Source of the DNA: Apostichopus japonicus
Lineage: Eukaryota > Echinodermata > Holothuroidea > Aspidochirotida > Stichopodidae
NCBI RefSeq assembly: GCF_037975245.1
Contig: NC_092562.1
Location: forward strand, 16,904,021-16,968,020
Direction: 5' to 3'
Length of the DNA stretch: 64,000 nucleotides
Below, one piece after another: positions 34,856 through 47,180 of the stretch. Made by a program: the position numbers and the translations under genes. The first letter of the stretch is position 1, and each line of letters begins with the position of its first letter. The notes under the pieces are model-generated. The model ran no database searches, was not told where the DNA came from, and was given only the letters and a program-made list of their open reading frames with translations.

Positions 34856-35688
34856 ATACATTCTGTTTGTAGATAATGTGCCACTTAAATGGAAGAGGAA
34901 AATATTCACATCATGTAAAATTGGTTGAAATCGTATCACTACATCTTGTTCCCCCCTATACTAAAGATATGGTTGATTGAATGGAACCTCTAATGACTGG
35001 CCAAACTTTTGATTTTGTTCCGTGCGGTGGATCTCAGTAGGTGGTCTGTGATGTCGTAAAGTAAATGTTCTTCAAAATTGTTACTACAACTAATAATACT
35101 AATAATTACGAACATTTGTAATACGCCGGTATCCGTCAAAAAGACGCTCACGTCGCAGTGAAAAAAACAGTGACAAAGGGCAAAGTAAGTAACAGACAAA
35201 GAATAAGATAGCAAAAGGTAAATTTCAAATTACTTTCCTATTAACATGTTGTCATTGTTTATTTCTCCTTGAAACCTGATACACTTGGAATTTAGCTTTG
35301 CTCCCGGTGTTCTCTGCAATTAGAATTCATCAAACTGTTAGTTTTCTTTGTGAATGAGTATGTCGAATATTATACAGATAAGCAAATTACGATTTTGAAA
35401 AATGACCCTTGAAACATCTGAGGCTCATCAATGAAAGTGGCTGGATTATATAGTCTATATACATCAACCATTAGGTCAGTGTCTCAAATGCAACACAAAA
35501 CTCAATAGGAAAACATCAGATTTGTTATGGCCTTCAATGACATTTTTATTAGTGTTTTTCCAATTTGTCAGAGACAAAAAATGGTGTTTAATGTTATCCA
35601 TAAAGTGCCTAGTCCGTTGTTCATATATGAAATTTATAGATTTTATAGAATTTATAAAGCTACGGATTAACATTAACATGTATGCTTG
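34856..35688. other. Unassigned DNA, partly shared with 42.7 kb
   Basis: GGCTCATCAATGAAAGTGG...CTGGATTATATAGTCTATAT near 35421 resembles GGCTCATCATTCGAAGTGG...CTGGACTACCTAGTTTATAT near 42769, suggesting an old dispersed repeat that continues into the next entry. No gene seen. Confidence 0.4.
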
Positions 35689-35830
35689 CACTGAGGAGCT
35701 GACGTCATCATCAATTTGGGCCTTAAAGGAGCATTCCAAAGATAAAAGCATATTTTAAGGTGTATATCTTGAAAACAGGAAAAGCAATAGAAACGGTACC
35801 AGCTCTATATATTTTCTTTTCTTTTTGGAC
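35689..35830 (+). repeat. Interspersed repeat, TTAAAGGARCATTCC family, copy 4
   Basis: CACTGAGGAGCTGACGTCAT, TCAATTTGGGCCTTAAAGGA and GCATTCCAAAGAT match copy 3 at 22.55 kb. Confidence 0.6.
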
Positions 35831-38800
35831 TAAAACATATTAACAAAGAACAACCAGATACCTTTCAAACGATGATCACAATGAAAGAGAAATCCAACTT
35901 GTGACAGAAACCATTCGTTTTCACTTTTTAATAACCTCTCTCCTCCCCTTCCCCTCCCGCTTACCATATTCCTCCCCTCCACTCCCCTCCCTCTCCACCT
36001 CTCTCCCGCCCTCCTCCAACATCCCTTTCCATAGAATCTGTGGGTAAAGTCATTTACACTCTCATCTCTCCCGATTTTCATTTTTCTTGTGTCTTTTATT
36101 TATTTTTGTTTCGCAAAATTTACCGGCAAATAGGATAGTTTACGCGATTCTATAGGTTGATATTGAAGCTCCAATGTTTTCTTCATACAAAAACGACTTC
36201 AATCAGTTGTTATTCCTTCAATTTTTTTATTATACATTTAACTTAATTCATTTTGTTATTTTTAGTATACAGTATACGTTAAGAACGTGACGTGTCCTTC
36301 ACCTTAAAGCGATTACCTAATTTACTCTTTAATGCGACATTTTACAGAATGTATCTGAGAGTCCTGGCGGATATAGTATAGTACGTTGATAATTTCTAAG
36401 TTGAGAATTTACTGCCACGTGCATTACTAGCAGATGCAGCCTACTAATTTTAATGAGTGTTGATATTTGCTCAATTCTATTGTTCGAAGATCAACTTTGA
36501 TGGTCAATAGAGCACTCAGGAATATCGGTATATGTCTACCCAGAAGTTTAATGTGGTTAATTAGTAATTAAATTTTCCTGAATGTACGTTCATTGTTGCA
36601 TCCCGTATATGTTTATCAGGGTGTTCCTCCAACTGATCTCTCCATCCCACCCTACCTTCTTCCCCCTTCCCTCCCTCCCTCCCTCCTCCCTCCCTCCGTC
36701 CGTCCCTTACAGAGAAAGACGGTGATTAACATCCATACGCATAGACCCATATAGACCCATTCCACGAGAAGACCGAACTTCACGATAGATCACAGTGGCA
36801 TGGGCAAACGGAGGAGGGAGAAAGGGGTGGGGGTGGGGGGAATATAATCTCCACCTCCATCGTTAGTCGAGGCGGGAACGTTCAGTTGGAGATTTTTACA
36901 TTCAGTCGGGGAAGAATAATACTACTTCTCCGGGCCCAGGACGCCCTTTTGAAGGGATGCAGGGAGTTGTGGGTGGTGTAGGCGTTAAGACCTAAAATAT
37001 ATGACTTATTTATAGTCTGCATACGCATCAGGATGCACCAATGGACGTCTTAACTTGCAATTTATTTTCTTCTGGGAGAGGACCACCTCTACCCGCCCTT
37101 CCCCTCAGATTCATATATAAATCCACCTCTGGCTCCATCCATCCAGAAAGATTCATACTCACCCTATCCTATAACTCTGTTGGTGGATCGAAATCTATGA
37201 CCTGCGTCCTGCAGGCTGCGTGGCTATGGAAAACGAAACACACGCTAAAGTATATACCGCCATTCTATAGACTACAGTCGAGCCTGGCTATACTCGTTCC
37301 CCTTATAATGCTCATGTATTATTCTTGGTTTGATGCGCGTTATAGTATAACAGAGGCAAGTGTTTGCTTTTCACTGTTACGATAATGAATCGTAAATACG
37401 CAGCCTTCATTCACTATTTGTGTGCGTGTGTGTGTGTTAAGTATATTAAACTAGACTATATGATATATACGTAATGGAATTGTGCCTCATATTATAACAC
37501 CGACCCAGAGTGGTCGCATATGTATGAGGTTGAAATATTTTGCCTTCAACACGCGACTTTCACATCTTTTGATGTGTGTCCTGATCATATAGAAGGACAC
37601 GGTGACACGGTTGAGCGGAAGCTTTCTAAAAAAAAAAAAAAACAACGCTGAAAACTAAAAGGAAATTCTGTTCATATTTTCATATATTCATCCATATAAT
37701 TTTTTTATACCTACATCACTATTTTGTCTAAATTGCAAGCCTCTGGGGAGAGCCGTCAAAATGTGGAAAGCACCTCCGAGTGTGAACCCACAAAGTCGTA
37801 ATCACTTCCATGCATTATTCACGCTAGGGCTCGCCAAAGGTGCCAATATTAATTCGAAAAATAAGTATACCTGTCATCCTGTGGCAGAAATAAAGGAAAC
37901 ACGTTAACTTTCAAATTATGCTGTGACGTCACTACATAAATGTATACGTATATAGCCTATCGGTTGCTCCCTACAGGGTGGGATAATGGGATATAACGTG
38001 TTGAAGATAAGAAAGTAACTGGGATTCCTCAGTTCATCAAATGTATAGGTTTCATATCGAATAAGGTATTTTTTTTTGTTATTGCTTTCTTTCACTTCAT
38101 AGTTAATATATGCTGAAATTTCTGGGTGTGAAAAAGTCAAGCAAATGAAAAGCAACTCAATACATTAACGTAGCTGAGTGCTTCCCTAATTTCGTGTGTA
38201 CACTTGTGGTATAATCCTTCCGCACCCCCACCCCAACCCACCCTACCGCACCCCAACCCCACCCCACCCTTCTTCTTCACCAACCGCGTTTGTTAATGTA
38301 TATAAACTGCATATATATAGTTGCACAAACTTTGCTTGTATTTGGTATACATGTGATGTATTTGGTATACATGTGACTTTATTTAAATCAATCCTGCTAC
38401 AGTGCACTTTATTAGCTTGGCTATAGTAAAGTTCCAATCAAAATCGGTATGAGCCGGGAACGGGGTATCTTCTGATTTATTAAGACATTTCGTATGTGTT
38501 TAGTAATAACATAACTAGCACAGCATCCGGCAACCATTTTTTCCTTCATGCATGTGGTTAAAACCTGTCACGATATTTCAGGGGTTTCAATTGAAATCAT
38601 ATATAGAGAAATATTCGATTCGTTTGATATGCATGTTGCCGGAAACTGCATGGTGATCAGTGGCTGAATTTTCTTGTTAACATGTTCAGAAATGATCACA
38701 GTAAGAGTGGTGAGTGATCATAGCTATACCTTCTTTTATATTTCAGGATTGGGATCGAGGAGCAAAAGGAAAACAAAAATATTAACTATATTTCTACACA

Positions 38801-39944
38801 GTGCACCTGTCGATTATAAAACGCGATAGTATACATGGCCCCCATTGGTTAGTATGACTTCATTAACGGAAGTGTTCATTGCATGACATAAGAAACATGA
38901 GCGCAAATAAAGTCAAACGAGACACCCAAATGAGCCGGAAATCCTCAAAGGAGGGCACCAGGATTGAATTTAAAGCAACTTAAGAAGGGTAAATCAAATT
39001 AACTCAGTGACTATTCATGAAAAAGTATAGCATCTGCAACATCGCAGGGTTTACAGTGCAAAGATACACGAGGGGCTGTTTTTGTGTCGTTTGTTTTACT
39101 TTATTTTGTGTTGATTTTGGTCTCTGTTTTGATTTTGCTTTCATTGTTTGTTCTTTGGTTGCAGTTTTTTTTGTGGTTATTATTCGAGTAATAGCGGACC
39201 CTTATTTCGAGTTAAATATTATGGCCTGTACCGTGTTAAGTTTATCGAGTAGATTGTTACGTAATTATTAAGCGCTTGAATTCGAATCGGCTAACTCTGT
39301 CTTATATACTTTTCAACCATCGCAATTACCGTAATTCACACTTTCCGTGAGAAAACGACGGGAAAATTCAAATTCTTCCCTGCCGGTGGCTTATCGTTCG
39401 TGTCTAGTGACGTAAGAAGCCGCTAGGTGTAAATCGCAGGTTAAGCTGGCCTCATTGCGACCAAGTTGGTTATCCCCACTGGTCAGTGCATGGTCGCACC
39501 TGTACTTCTGACTGTAAAGTAAAAAAAAAAATTCGTATAGAAAACCAACCAACTTGAACTCCCCCGAGCCCTTCCGTAGAATTCTTCCATCATTCACTAC
39601 CTCTGATTTGCCTTTCTATGTAGGATGTTATTCCAAGTGTTAATGGTAAGTTCAATAGTCTTTGTAATTTGTATGCATAGATATGGGTATTGCCTTTAAT
39701 TATACACCTGAATGCGAAGAACTCTCATACGATGTGTGTACATCAGTAAGCTCTTTCATCAACAAGAATCCAAATACTTTGCATATATCTATACCTCCAT
39801 TTTTGTTTTGGTCAAAGTCAGAAATGTTTTGTAATCTTCGAATTAGTTCCACATTTCTATTCGGCGGAAGGGGAATAATAGTTGCATACTTGTTGGATTA
39901 CTACACGAAAACAGTATAAATGGGGATGCATACACACACACACA
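35831..39944. other. Unassigned DNA
   Basis: About 4 kb without a recognisable gene. ORFs up to 114 codons (37041-37385, +) and 84 codons (39017-39271, +, hydrophobic and phenylalanine-rich) have no motifs I recognise. Simple sequence includes CCCT-rich 35940-36010 and 36660-36705, and a tandem duplication of GTATTTGGTATACATGTGA (38339-38378). Confidence 0.4.
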
Positions 39945-39995
39945 CATATATATATATGTATACATATATATATGTATACATATATATATGTATAC

Positions 39996-40054
<59 letters not shown>
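39930..40054. repeat. Compound (CA)n/(TA)n microsatellite
   Basis: CACACA, then TATATATGTATACA blocks repeated, then pure TA. Confidence 0.95.
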
Positions 40055-40057
<3 letters not shown>

Positions 40058-41204
40058 TAACATATACATATAGGTTAGTTTGGTATGATTTCATTACTTT
40101 CATGTGTTTGGTACGTTTTTGTCACAATCATTCAATTTAATGTCAGTAGCCCTGCCTCGCCCACCCTACGCTCACCACTTCCCCCATCCTCGATCAGACT
40201 ATTGAACCCCCAATCAAACCCACTTGTTTAAACGTTTCCTGAACGTTCAGTAGAGAAGATCCGTCTTCCTTAATAACCGCTTTACCACTTATAGCATTAA
40301 GATTCATGCGCAAGCAAGGAAGAGATAGCTTGGAAAAAATATACATTAGAAAATATTTTAGTTCTCTTGGGAAAGAAAAAGGTGACGAACATTTTGATAC
40401 ATGACGAAAAAAGAGGCAAACAGTTGGAAGTAACACTTCTCTTCCCCTTTGGCTATAAGAACATGTTTAGCATCTGTTCTTTTTCAGATTAGTATATGAA
40501 AAGCGACTCATGGAGTCGCTTGAAGTTAAAACATGGCTTTTGCACATAGACTATAGGGAATAGTAGATTGGTCCGTTCAGGGTCACGGGTAGACCCGGAT
40601 TTTAGTTCTATACCTGCGGGAATCGTACCACTACCCCTATAGGGATATATATAATCAAATTCACTGAAGGATAGCCCCTGTAGGGCTCTAATAGGGCTAT
40701 CCCCTTATCCTATCGTATAATATCGTACGTATATGTGTTACAGAGAGAGAAAGAAACACCCTCAAACAAGAAGGCAAGAAATAAAATCACACTGACTGTT
40801 GTTGGTATTCAATTCATACCCGAAAAGGCTATGATATTCTGTAAATTATTCGGTTGTCAACTTGGGACCAATGGGTTGAATTGCTTGCTGTACATTTGTA
40901 CTTATTATTTGCTTCTTTGAGTTAATAAAATTGCTTTTGTTGTTCTTGGTGTCAATGTTGACTTCTGTGTCTTTATACGAATATATATATATATATATTT
41001 TTTAATTGTTACCGGTATTCGTGTATATAAAACTATATCCACCAACTTATATTTGGTCCTTCGGTCTGTATCTCCGTCTGTCTTTCTACCTGTCTGTCTA
41101 AACTGTCACCCCAGCAATATTAAACCGACGCGACTTTGTAATGTGTCCTTGGTTTACAACTTCCACGTGACGATAATTTTTTGCACACTATAGAGAGAGA
41201 GACG

Positions 41205-41242
<38 letters not shown>

Positions 41243-42169
41243 TCTGTTTGTTATAGAGCACGTCTTCGTATAAATAAGACTATACCAATGGGAGAGCTGT
41301 TCTCTTCACTAGCAGATAATTAAAATATTTAATTTTCCATATTGTCAGTTCTTTCAGTCCATGCTTTATTAATACCAAACTATATTTATGATTTATGAGA
41401 ATAACCTTTCTACGCGTAGATCTGTTCAGTGTATAGCTGAACCACGGACGATACCGTATATACAAGTAACAGAATAGACATACAAGAGGGGGGGGGGGGC
41501 AAGAATTTAAATGAGAATTCCTCAGTATCTCTGTCTATTACAGCACTGCAAGCAGCAAACCAAGTAACATCGATGTTCAAAATTTCATATTAAGTCAATA
41601 TTTCTCTCTCTCTCCACCTCTCCCTCTATCTATGTTTCCTTTGCCGTTGATAACTTTTTTGGTCGCTATATAACGAGACAGTATTCTAGTATATAAGTAA
41701 ATCAAATACGTCAACCTTGAAGGACTAGCTCTGTTTGTTTATTCAAGAAAGAAAATGGTTGACTTTCTCCTCACAGTACAATCCAAAGTCCGTAATATTT
41801 ATTTGGCTGGCTTATATATGATTTTATTACGCAGTGAAAAGATGACACAAGTTAATATAGGGCATATGTCTTGTCTTGTTTGTATTATCCGATAAATGTC
41901 TAGCATCATCTGTCTTTTCTTACTTGAGCAAATAACTTAAAATGTATATATATATATAATATGGATGAGTCTTTAAGGCTAATCGAATGATGACTTCAGA
42001 ACCTCTTCTATAACAGTAAGTCACTATATGCATTGTCGTGAATAACTATATTCTAACAGTGAGGGTACGATTCAATACCTTTTAGTTCTTGTCAATTGTT
42101 TATATTACACATATCCATGGGAACATGTGTTTAAGTAAGTCTTGAAGCGTCGTAAAAATAACTGCTGAT
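40055..42169. other. Unassigned DNA
   Basis: No gene recognised. A 9-bp stem hairpin GGATAGCCC/GGGCTATCC is at about 40669-40702. TA tracts are at 40980-40999 and 41207-41239. Poly-G at 41490-41499. Confidence 0.45.
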
Positions 42170-42445
42170 ATTTATGATTATGATAATGATTCTGGTTATG
42201 ATTATGATTATGGCTATTGATATTATTATGATTATTATTATTATAATTATTATGATTATTATGATCATTATGATTATTATAATTATTATGTTGATTATTA
42301 TGATTATGATTATTATTATGATTATTTTTAGTAGTAGTTGTAGTAGTAGTATTATTATTATTAGTAGTATTGGTATTGTTTGGTGTTGGTGTTGGTATTA
42401 GTAGTATTAGCATTATTACTATTAGTATTATTATTATTAGTTGTT
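42170..42445. repeat. ATT/ATG trinucleotide-rich compound microsatellite
   Basis: About 275 bases of ATT, ATG and GTA units. The minus-strand ORF is asparagine/histidine-rich and the plus-strand frame isoleucine/methionine-rich; both are artefacts. Confidence 0.9.
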
Positions 42446-43937
42446 TTCGTTTTCCTATTGAATTTTAGGGCAGTGTAAATTTTTATCAATGTGAATAAAA
42501 TCGTTATCAATTGCTAATTATAGGGGGTGTGGTGGTTTCGAAGGGCAGAAATGGTTTATGTGGAAGATTATGTAACTGTTTTTGGTATTTTTCAATCATA
42601 TATAAACATACAATAATATGTTTTGGTTAAAACTGCTAGAAAAGTGGAAACGAAATCTCCAACACTGACTTAAGGATGTTACAAAACATTAAAAATAAAA
42701 CAAGTTTCCGTCCTATAGCAGGATCCTCTTTTGTGCTAGTTTGTGGTCGTTTTCATATTAAAGAAAAAGGGCTCATCATTCGAAGTGGCTGGACTACCTA
42801 GTTTATATGACCTCATAAGGTCAAATGGAGATGACTTATATTGTCGGTGGTCTGCATGAGTTTAGGAAGAAAAATCTATTCTAAGCGGGGTTTGTTTTGA
42901 GCTTGTGATATCAAAATTTATGAAGATTAATTCCCACATTTTAGAGCAGTTCCCCTTTTTTCCCCTCCTCTTTTTAATTTGATTGCTACTTCCAGCAAAT
43001 TTAATTTAAAGAAAAAAAAAGTCATACAGTATTCCAAATAAAGTTGTTGTCATTTAAAGTATGACATAACTGATGTTTGCGACAAACTAAAGGTTATGCA
43101 TATAACTTGCAAAAGAAATGAACAGTTTGTGGTATTGTACTGTCGAACACCATTTTAAACCGAAACTTTATCATCACAGAATAAAAAACATGAAAAGAAG
43201 AAAATTAAAACTTTCGAAAACGAAAAAAGTGACTTTCTTTTTTATAAATGTATGTTAAAAAAAGGTACTGCATGCATTTGACATTAATGCATGAATTTGG
43301 TGAGAAGATGTGTTGCTTAAAATTGTCACGTAATGTCATTATTCAAAGTAACTGAATCTATTGAGCTGAAATCAAGTAGAGCGGAAACACATTTGATACT
43401 TATTCCTTAAACTGGGTTTCCCCTTCCTTTTACTTGACTTGACTTTATTTTTTATAATTTTGCTCTTTCTATAACCTTGTTCCCGACTATTTCTTTTATT
43501 GTAAACATGAAAAACGGATGTAACTTTCAAATCTCTGTTAAAGGGATTTGCCTGAGGGTAAATGCTTCATATTTAGGTCAAATCTAATGTATTTCCCTTA
43601 ACGTCATACACCGTTAAATGAATTTAGGATGACAATTATTCACGAAATTTCATCAGGATGCGAACGACGAAACAAAGAGAGAGAAGGAAAAAAGATTAGA
43701 TACATTTATGCAAAACCTCACATGATAACATACAGACGTATAGTACCGTACATTGTTCCTCATCTATGTAGGATTTAATGATAAACATGCTATTCCGATA
43801 TAGGCTGAGGGCAAGAGGTAAAGAGGAAAAGTTCGCTCTAAGTGTGGCAAGAAGTATATTTACATATATAAGTTATTCTGCGTTGAGTTAGCGATTAGTC
43901 TATATTACCATCAACGTGTTCTTCTTAAAATGTATGT
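42446..43937. other. Unassigned AT-rich DNA
   Basis: No gene recognised. CTTGACTTGACTTTATTTTT at 43434-43453 reads on the minus strand as AATAAAGTCAAGTCAAG, which may be another retroelement 3' tail; no body could be delimited. Confidence 0.4.
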
Positions 43938-44172
43938 ATTTTAGATCCTGCAAGCAGGAACTCGCGGAAAAAGCCATCATTGGCTTATCAAAGCCGCAAG
44001 CTGACCGAAGTCAGTCTCTTAGATTCATATTTAACGTCCATGACTATGAATTGTCAATTGCCAACAACTCTGTATAACTGGACGACATATACATTCATCT
44101 TGGAGTGACTGGAATTTGGGACCTTATGCATGATTGAAGGCACCGGCGTTAACCACTGAGCTAACACTCCAT
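43938..44172 (-). mobile_element. Older tRNA-derived SINE, different family
   Basis: On the minus strand the element starts GGAGTGTTAGCTCAGTGG at 44170. The A box is intact, and six acceptor-stem bases (GGAGTG) pair with CACTCC at 44107-44102. The B box is decayed (GGTCCCAAATTCC). The body continues GACTTCGGTCAGCTTGCGGC...AAGCCAATGATGGC and ends near CCTGCTTGCAGGATC. The order of tRNA head then conserved body is that of a SINE. Confidence 0.65.
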
Positions 44173-44464
44173 AATGAAAATGAATCAAAGTATATTATAT
44201 AGTGTTAATACTCTTACTGCATAAAAATTAAACCGTTCCATGATTCCATACTTTGACGCAAGAGAATTGACTTAGTCACGGAAAGGAAGTTTACTTGCAA
44301 GTTCGGAGAAGACACCAGAGGCAACAACACTCAAGCTCAAATCTATGCTTATGATTTTTGCTTGCAAGATTATCATATATTTGGCCAAACGTTTATATTG
44401 CTAAAGATACTTATTTTGCGAGACTTATGACAGAACAAGCATTTACACAGCGGTTACATGTGTA

Positions 44465-44675
44465 ACTACTGTAAATCTTAAAGTGTGTTTTTTTATTATT
44501 TACCACTGTAGAAAAAGAAAACTGGAACGTGATGATCGCGCAGATAAATCGGTAGCATGTGCAATTGGGATTACATTAAGAACTGAGGTTATGTGTAATC
44601 CCAACAAGTGCATCAAACTACATTGCACGGTCCAGTTTTTACTGTGGTTCAAAACTTTTTAAGATTTACAGTAGT
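44465..44675. mobile_element. TA-flanked MITE, 211 bp, perfect 18-bp TIRs
   Basis: Left ACTACTGTAAATCTTAAA and right TTTAAGATTTACAGTAGT are exact inverted repeats, each bordered by TA (44463-44464 and 44676-44677). Inner segments also pair (AAAACTGGA with TCCAGTTTTT; TGGGATTACA with TGTAATCCCA), so most of the element folds on itself. TA target duplications are typical of Tc1/mariner-type transposases; the family is an inference. Confidence 0.7.
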
Positions 44676-45137
44676 TATCGTGTTCTCTGTGCATGTGCAT
44701 CGTGTGGAGAGAGGTGTATATAAAGGAAGGCACTCCACAGTATGCGCGCACACATAATAAGTTCAAAGCTAACATTACAAAAAACCTTTGTGTTTACCGA
44801 GTGACTTTTAATAAATAACAGTACCCCGGCGTCCGGCGGGATGGGCCGTTCAAAAGGAACCAATCAGAGAGGGTTATATTCTATTTGGATGTTAACATTG
44901 CCGACCTTTAACATTTGGACCTTGCATAGTAAAAAACAATGGGACCGGTTACGATAGGAATCAGGCACAATTAGTTGTGTTCATTTTTAAATGGCTACGC
45001 AGGCGCTAATGTGGATGTATACGTTGTTTGAATCCATTTGTATGTAAGAAGTATGCTGGTAGTAGTAATGTACCGACCGTGGTGATTGCTCTATAACACT
45101 GCACTGAGTACAAGAGGAGTGTAAGAGGATATTTTTG

Positions 45138-45485
45138 ACAAAAAGTAAGTCATGGTGGACGGTAGAACACATGGAACTTTGACCTCTGATTTGGGTTGTT
45201 GTTAAATAACTAAAGAAAATAGAAGAAAAAAAAACAGTAAAATAGAAGGAAAAAAGGCAGTTAAATAATGAAGTTTTGAAATATTTAAACAAACCTAATC
45301 TTCATGTGACTGTATTTATATTGCCGTCTATTTCCATGAAAGCAGAAAATAGAAATGTATCCTCGAGGTGCATAACGCATTCCGTCGAGCAAGTGCTTAT
45401 ACAGTATATGACAATTAAGAGTTTTAATCCACTTGTTTACATTGATACGAATGAACGTGACAAGCACGCAGAAATTGTGATTTAG
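45138..45485. repeat. Left copy of 348-bp direct repeat flanking the LINE
   Basis: Starts ACAAAAAGTAAGTCATGG and ends GAAATTGTGATTTAG, immediately before the LINE 3' tail. It matches 48664-49012 in the same orientation with only a few substitutions and one-base indels, about 98% by eye. The arrangement is that of a target-site duplication but is far longer than usual. Confidence 0.85.
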
Positions 45486-45659
45486 TAAGTAAATAAGTAA
45501 GTAAAACTTTATTGCTCCAAATAAGGAAATTAGAGTCTCGCACATAAAAGTTCAAAACAGTACAAAAATATATGAGCAAAGGAAAATAAATCAGGATATA
45601 AACAGATGGAGATTAAAGAATGAGAATGAAAAACAGTAAGACAAGGACAAGATAAAAGA

Positions 45660-47180
45660 TTATTGCAACAGCCTAGCGACGTAAGTTGACAGTGAAAAGT
45701 TTGATTGCACGGGGAGTGAACGGGGAGTTCTCGTGTACGGCTGTCTCAGTCTGCCACTGCCTCTGTTAATTACATTGTCATTAAGATAACAGTGAAGGGG
45801 GTGGCAACAGTCCTTCCAAACTGAATCTAGCTTTGTCTGAAGCAGTGACTGGTACACCGAGTCGACTGTATGCTGTTGACCTCCAATGACTCCCCCAGCT
45901 TTTCTAATTATATGATCGATACGGTCCTTCTCGACTTTAGTGACATTCCCACCCCAACATATAAGACAGTATCTCCAAACTCCGCAAACAATAGACTTAT
46001 AAGACATTTGCAATATATCGGTACGTACGTTGAATTTTGACAACTTTCTGAGGCAATATAACCTGGTATTTAACTTCTTTACCAGGGCATCCACGTGACC
46101 ATCCCATGTTAAGCTATTGTTGAGGTGAATACCCAGATACTGGTAGGAGTGAACCCTTTCAACTTCTTTACCCTTGATCATGACTGGAGGAGGTTCAACA
46201 GCATTACGGCGGAAGTCGATGATCATTTCCTTCGTTTTAGAAATATTCAATTGCAAGAAGTTACTGTCACAATAGTCCACGAATGACTGCAGCTGGCAGA
46301 GATATGCCCCATCATCATTACCACGAATGAGTCCAGCCAAGGCTGTGTCATCGGCAAACTTGATGATAGGACATATCCTCTCCTGGGATCTGCAGTCAGA
46401 CGTGTACAATGTGAAAAGAAACGGAGCTAGAACTGTGCCTTGCGACGCTCCGGTGTTGGAGGTAATAATGTTAGATCGACAGGTGGGACCGAGTTGGACA
46501 AATTGGGTGCGATTTGTGAGATACTTGAAAATCCAGTGAATAAACCCATGTGGGATGCCCATGTTGATAAGCTTTGTAGCAAGATTGTGAGGCTGAATAG
46601 TGTTGAATGCAGATGAGAAGTCAAAGAACATCACACGTGCAGAATTGCCACGGTGCTCTAAGTGTGAGTACAGGCATTGAAGAAGTAGCAGTATGGCATC
46701 TTCACAACTACGGCTAGCCTTGTAAGCAAACTGTAAAGGATCTAAAAATGGAGCAACTAGAGGATTAAAACGATTTAAGAATAAACGCTCGCAAACCTTC
46801 ATTGGCACTGCAGTTAACGCTATAAGGCGAAGGTCATTCATACAAGAGATGACAGCACATTTAGGCACTGGGATAATACTGGATTGCTTCCATATATGAG
46901 GCACCTCCCCAGTTTTGAAGGACAAATTGTAAATTACAGTAAAAATGTGAGCCAGCTCTATTGCACAATGCTTCAAAACCTTAGGTTGGACATTATCGGG
47001 TCCAGCAGCCTTAGATGGGTTTAACCTGGAGAACTGCCGGCGAACGTCCCACTCGGACACCACTACGTCACAAGTATAATTTGTCAATAAGGTTTGAAGC
47101 TTACTATATTCATCTGTAAAATGTTGCTGGTCAAAACGATTATAAAAATGATTCAAATCATTGGCATAGTCAGGGCTCAT
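45660..47180 (-). CDS. LINE reverse transcriptase domain (3' part of EN-RT ORF)
   Basis: This is 506 residues of RNA-directed DNA polymerase, the enzyme that copies LINE RNA at the nicked target. Visible RT blocks are PSKAAGPDNVQPKVLK (55-70), DPLQFAYKASRSCEDAI (147-163), motif A FFDFSSAF with D187 (185-192), SQGTVLAPFLF (246-256), the catalytic FADD at 275-278 and YLGIHL at 348-353. The C-terminal half carries a CxxxxWxGN-like region and no RNase H that I can see. The annotated ATG at 47180 is only the first Met in this frame. The frame is open further upstream (YSNNSSSRHIPE precedes it) and clearly continues from the endonuclease ORF, so translation in an intact copy would not start here. 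No internal stop is present. Confidence 0.85.
   Translation of the reverse strand: MSPDYANDLNHFYNRFDQQHFTDEYSKLQTLLTNYTCDVVVSEWDVRRQFSRLNPSKAAGPDNVQPKVLKHCAIELAHIFTVIYNLSFKTGEVPHIWKQSSIIPVPKCAVISCMNDLRLIALTAVPMKVCERLFLNRFNPLVAPFLDPLQFAYKASRSCEDAILLLLQCLYSHLEHRGNSARVMFFDFSSAFNTIQPHNLATKLINMGIPHGFIHWIFKYLTNRTQFVQLGPTCRSNIITSNTGASQGTVLAPFLFTLYTSDCRSQERICPIIKFADDTALAGLIRGNDDGAYLCQLQSFVDYCDSNFLQLNISKTKEMIIDFRRNAVEPPPVMIKGKEVERVHSYQYLGIHLNNSLTWDGHVDALVKKLNTRLYCLRKLSKFNVRTDILQMSYKSIVCGVWRYCLICWGGNVTKVEKDRIDHIIRKAGGVIGGQQHTVDSVYQSLLQTKLDSVWKDCCHPLHCYLNDNVINRGSGRLRQPYTRTPRSLPVQSNFSLSTYVARLLQ

Noticed and set aside
37041-37385. 114-codon plus-strand ORF
   Set aside because: No recognisable domain, no splice or promoter support; length compatible with chance in 64 kb.
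42105-42413. Asparagine/histidine-rich 102-codon ORF
   Set aside because: Translation of ATT/ATG trinucleotide repeats.
46327-46624. ORFs of 65-70 codons inside the LINE
   Set aside because: Shadow frames of the reverse transcriptase.
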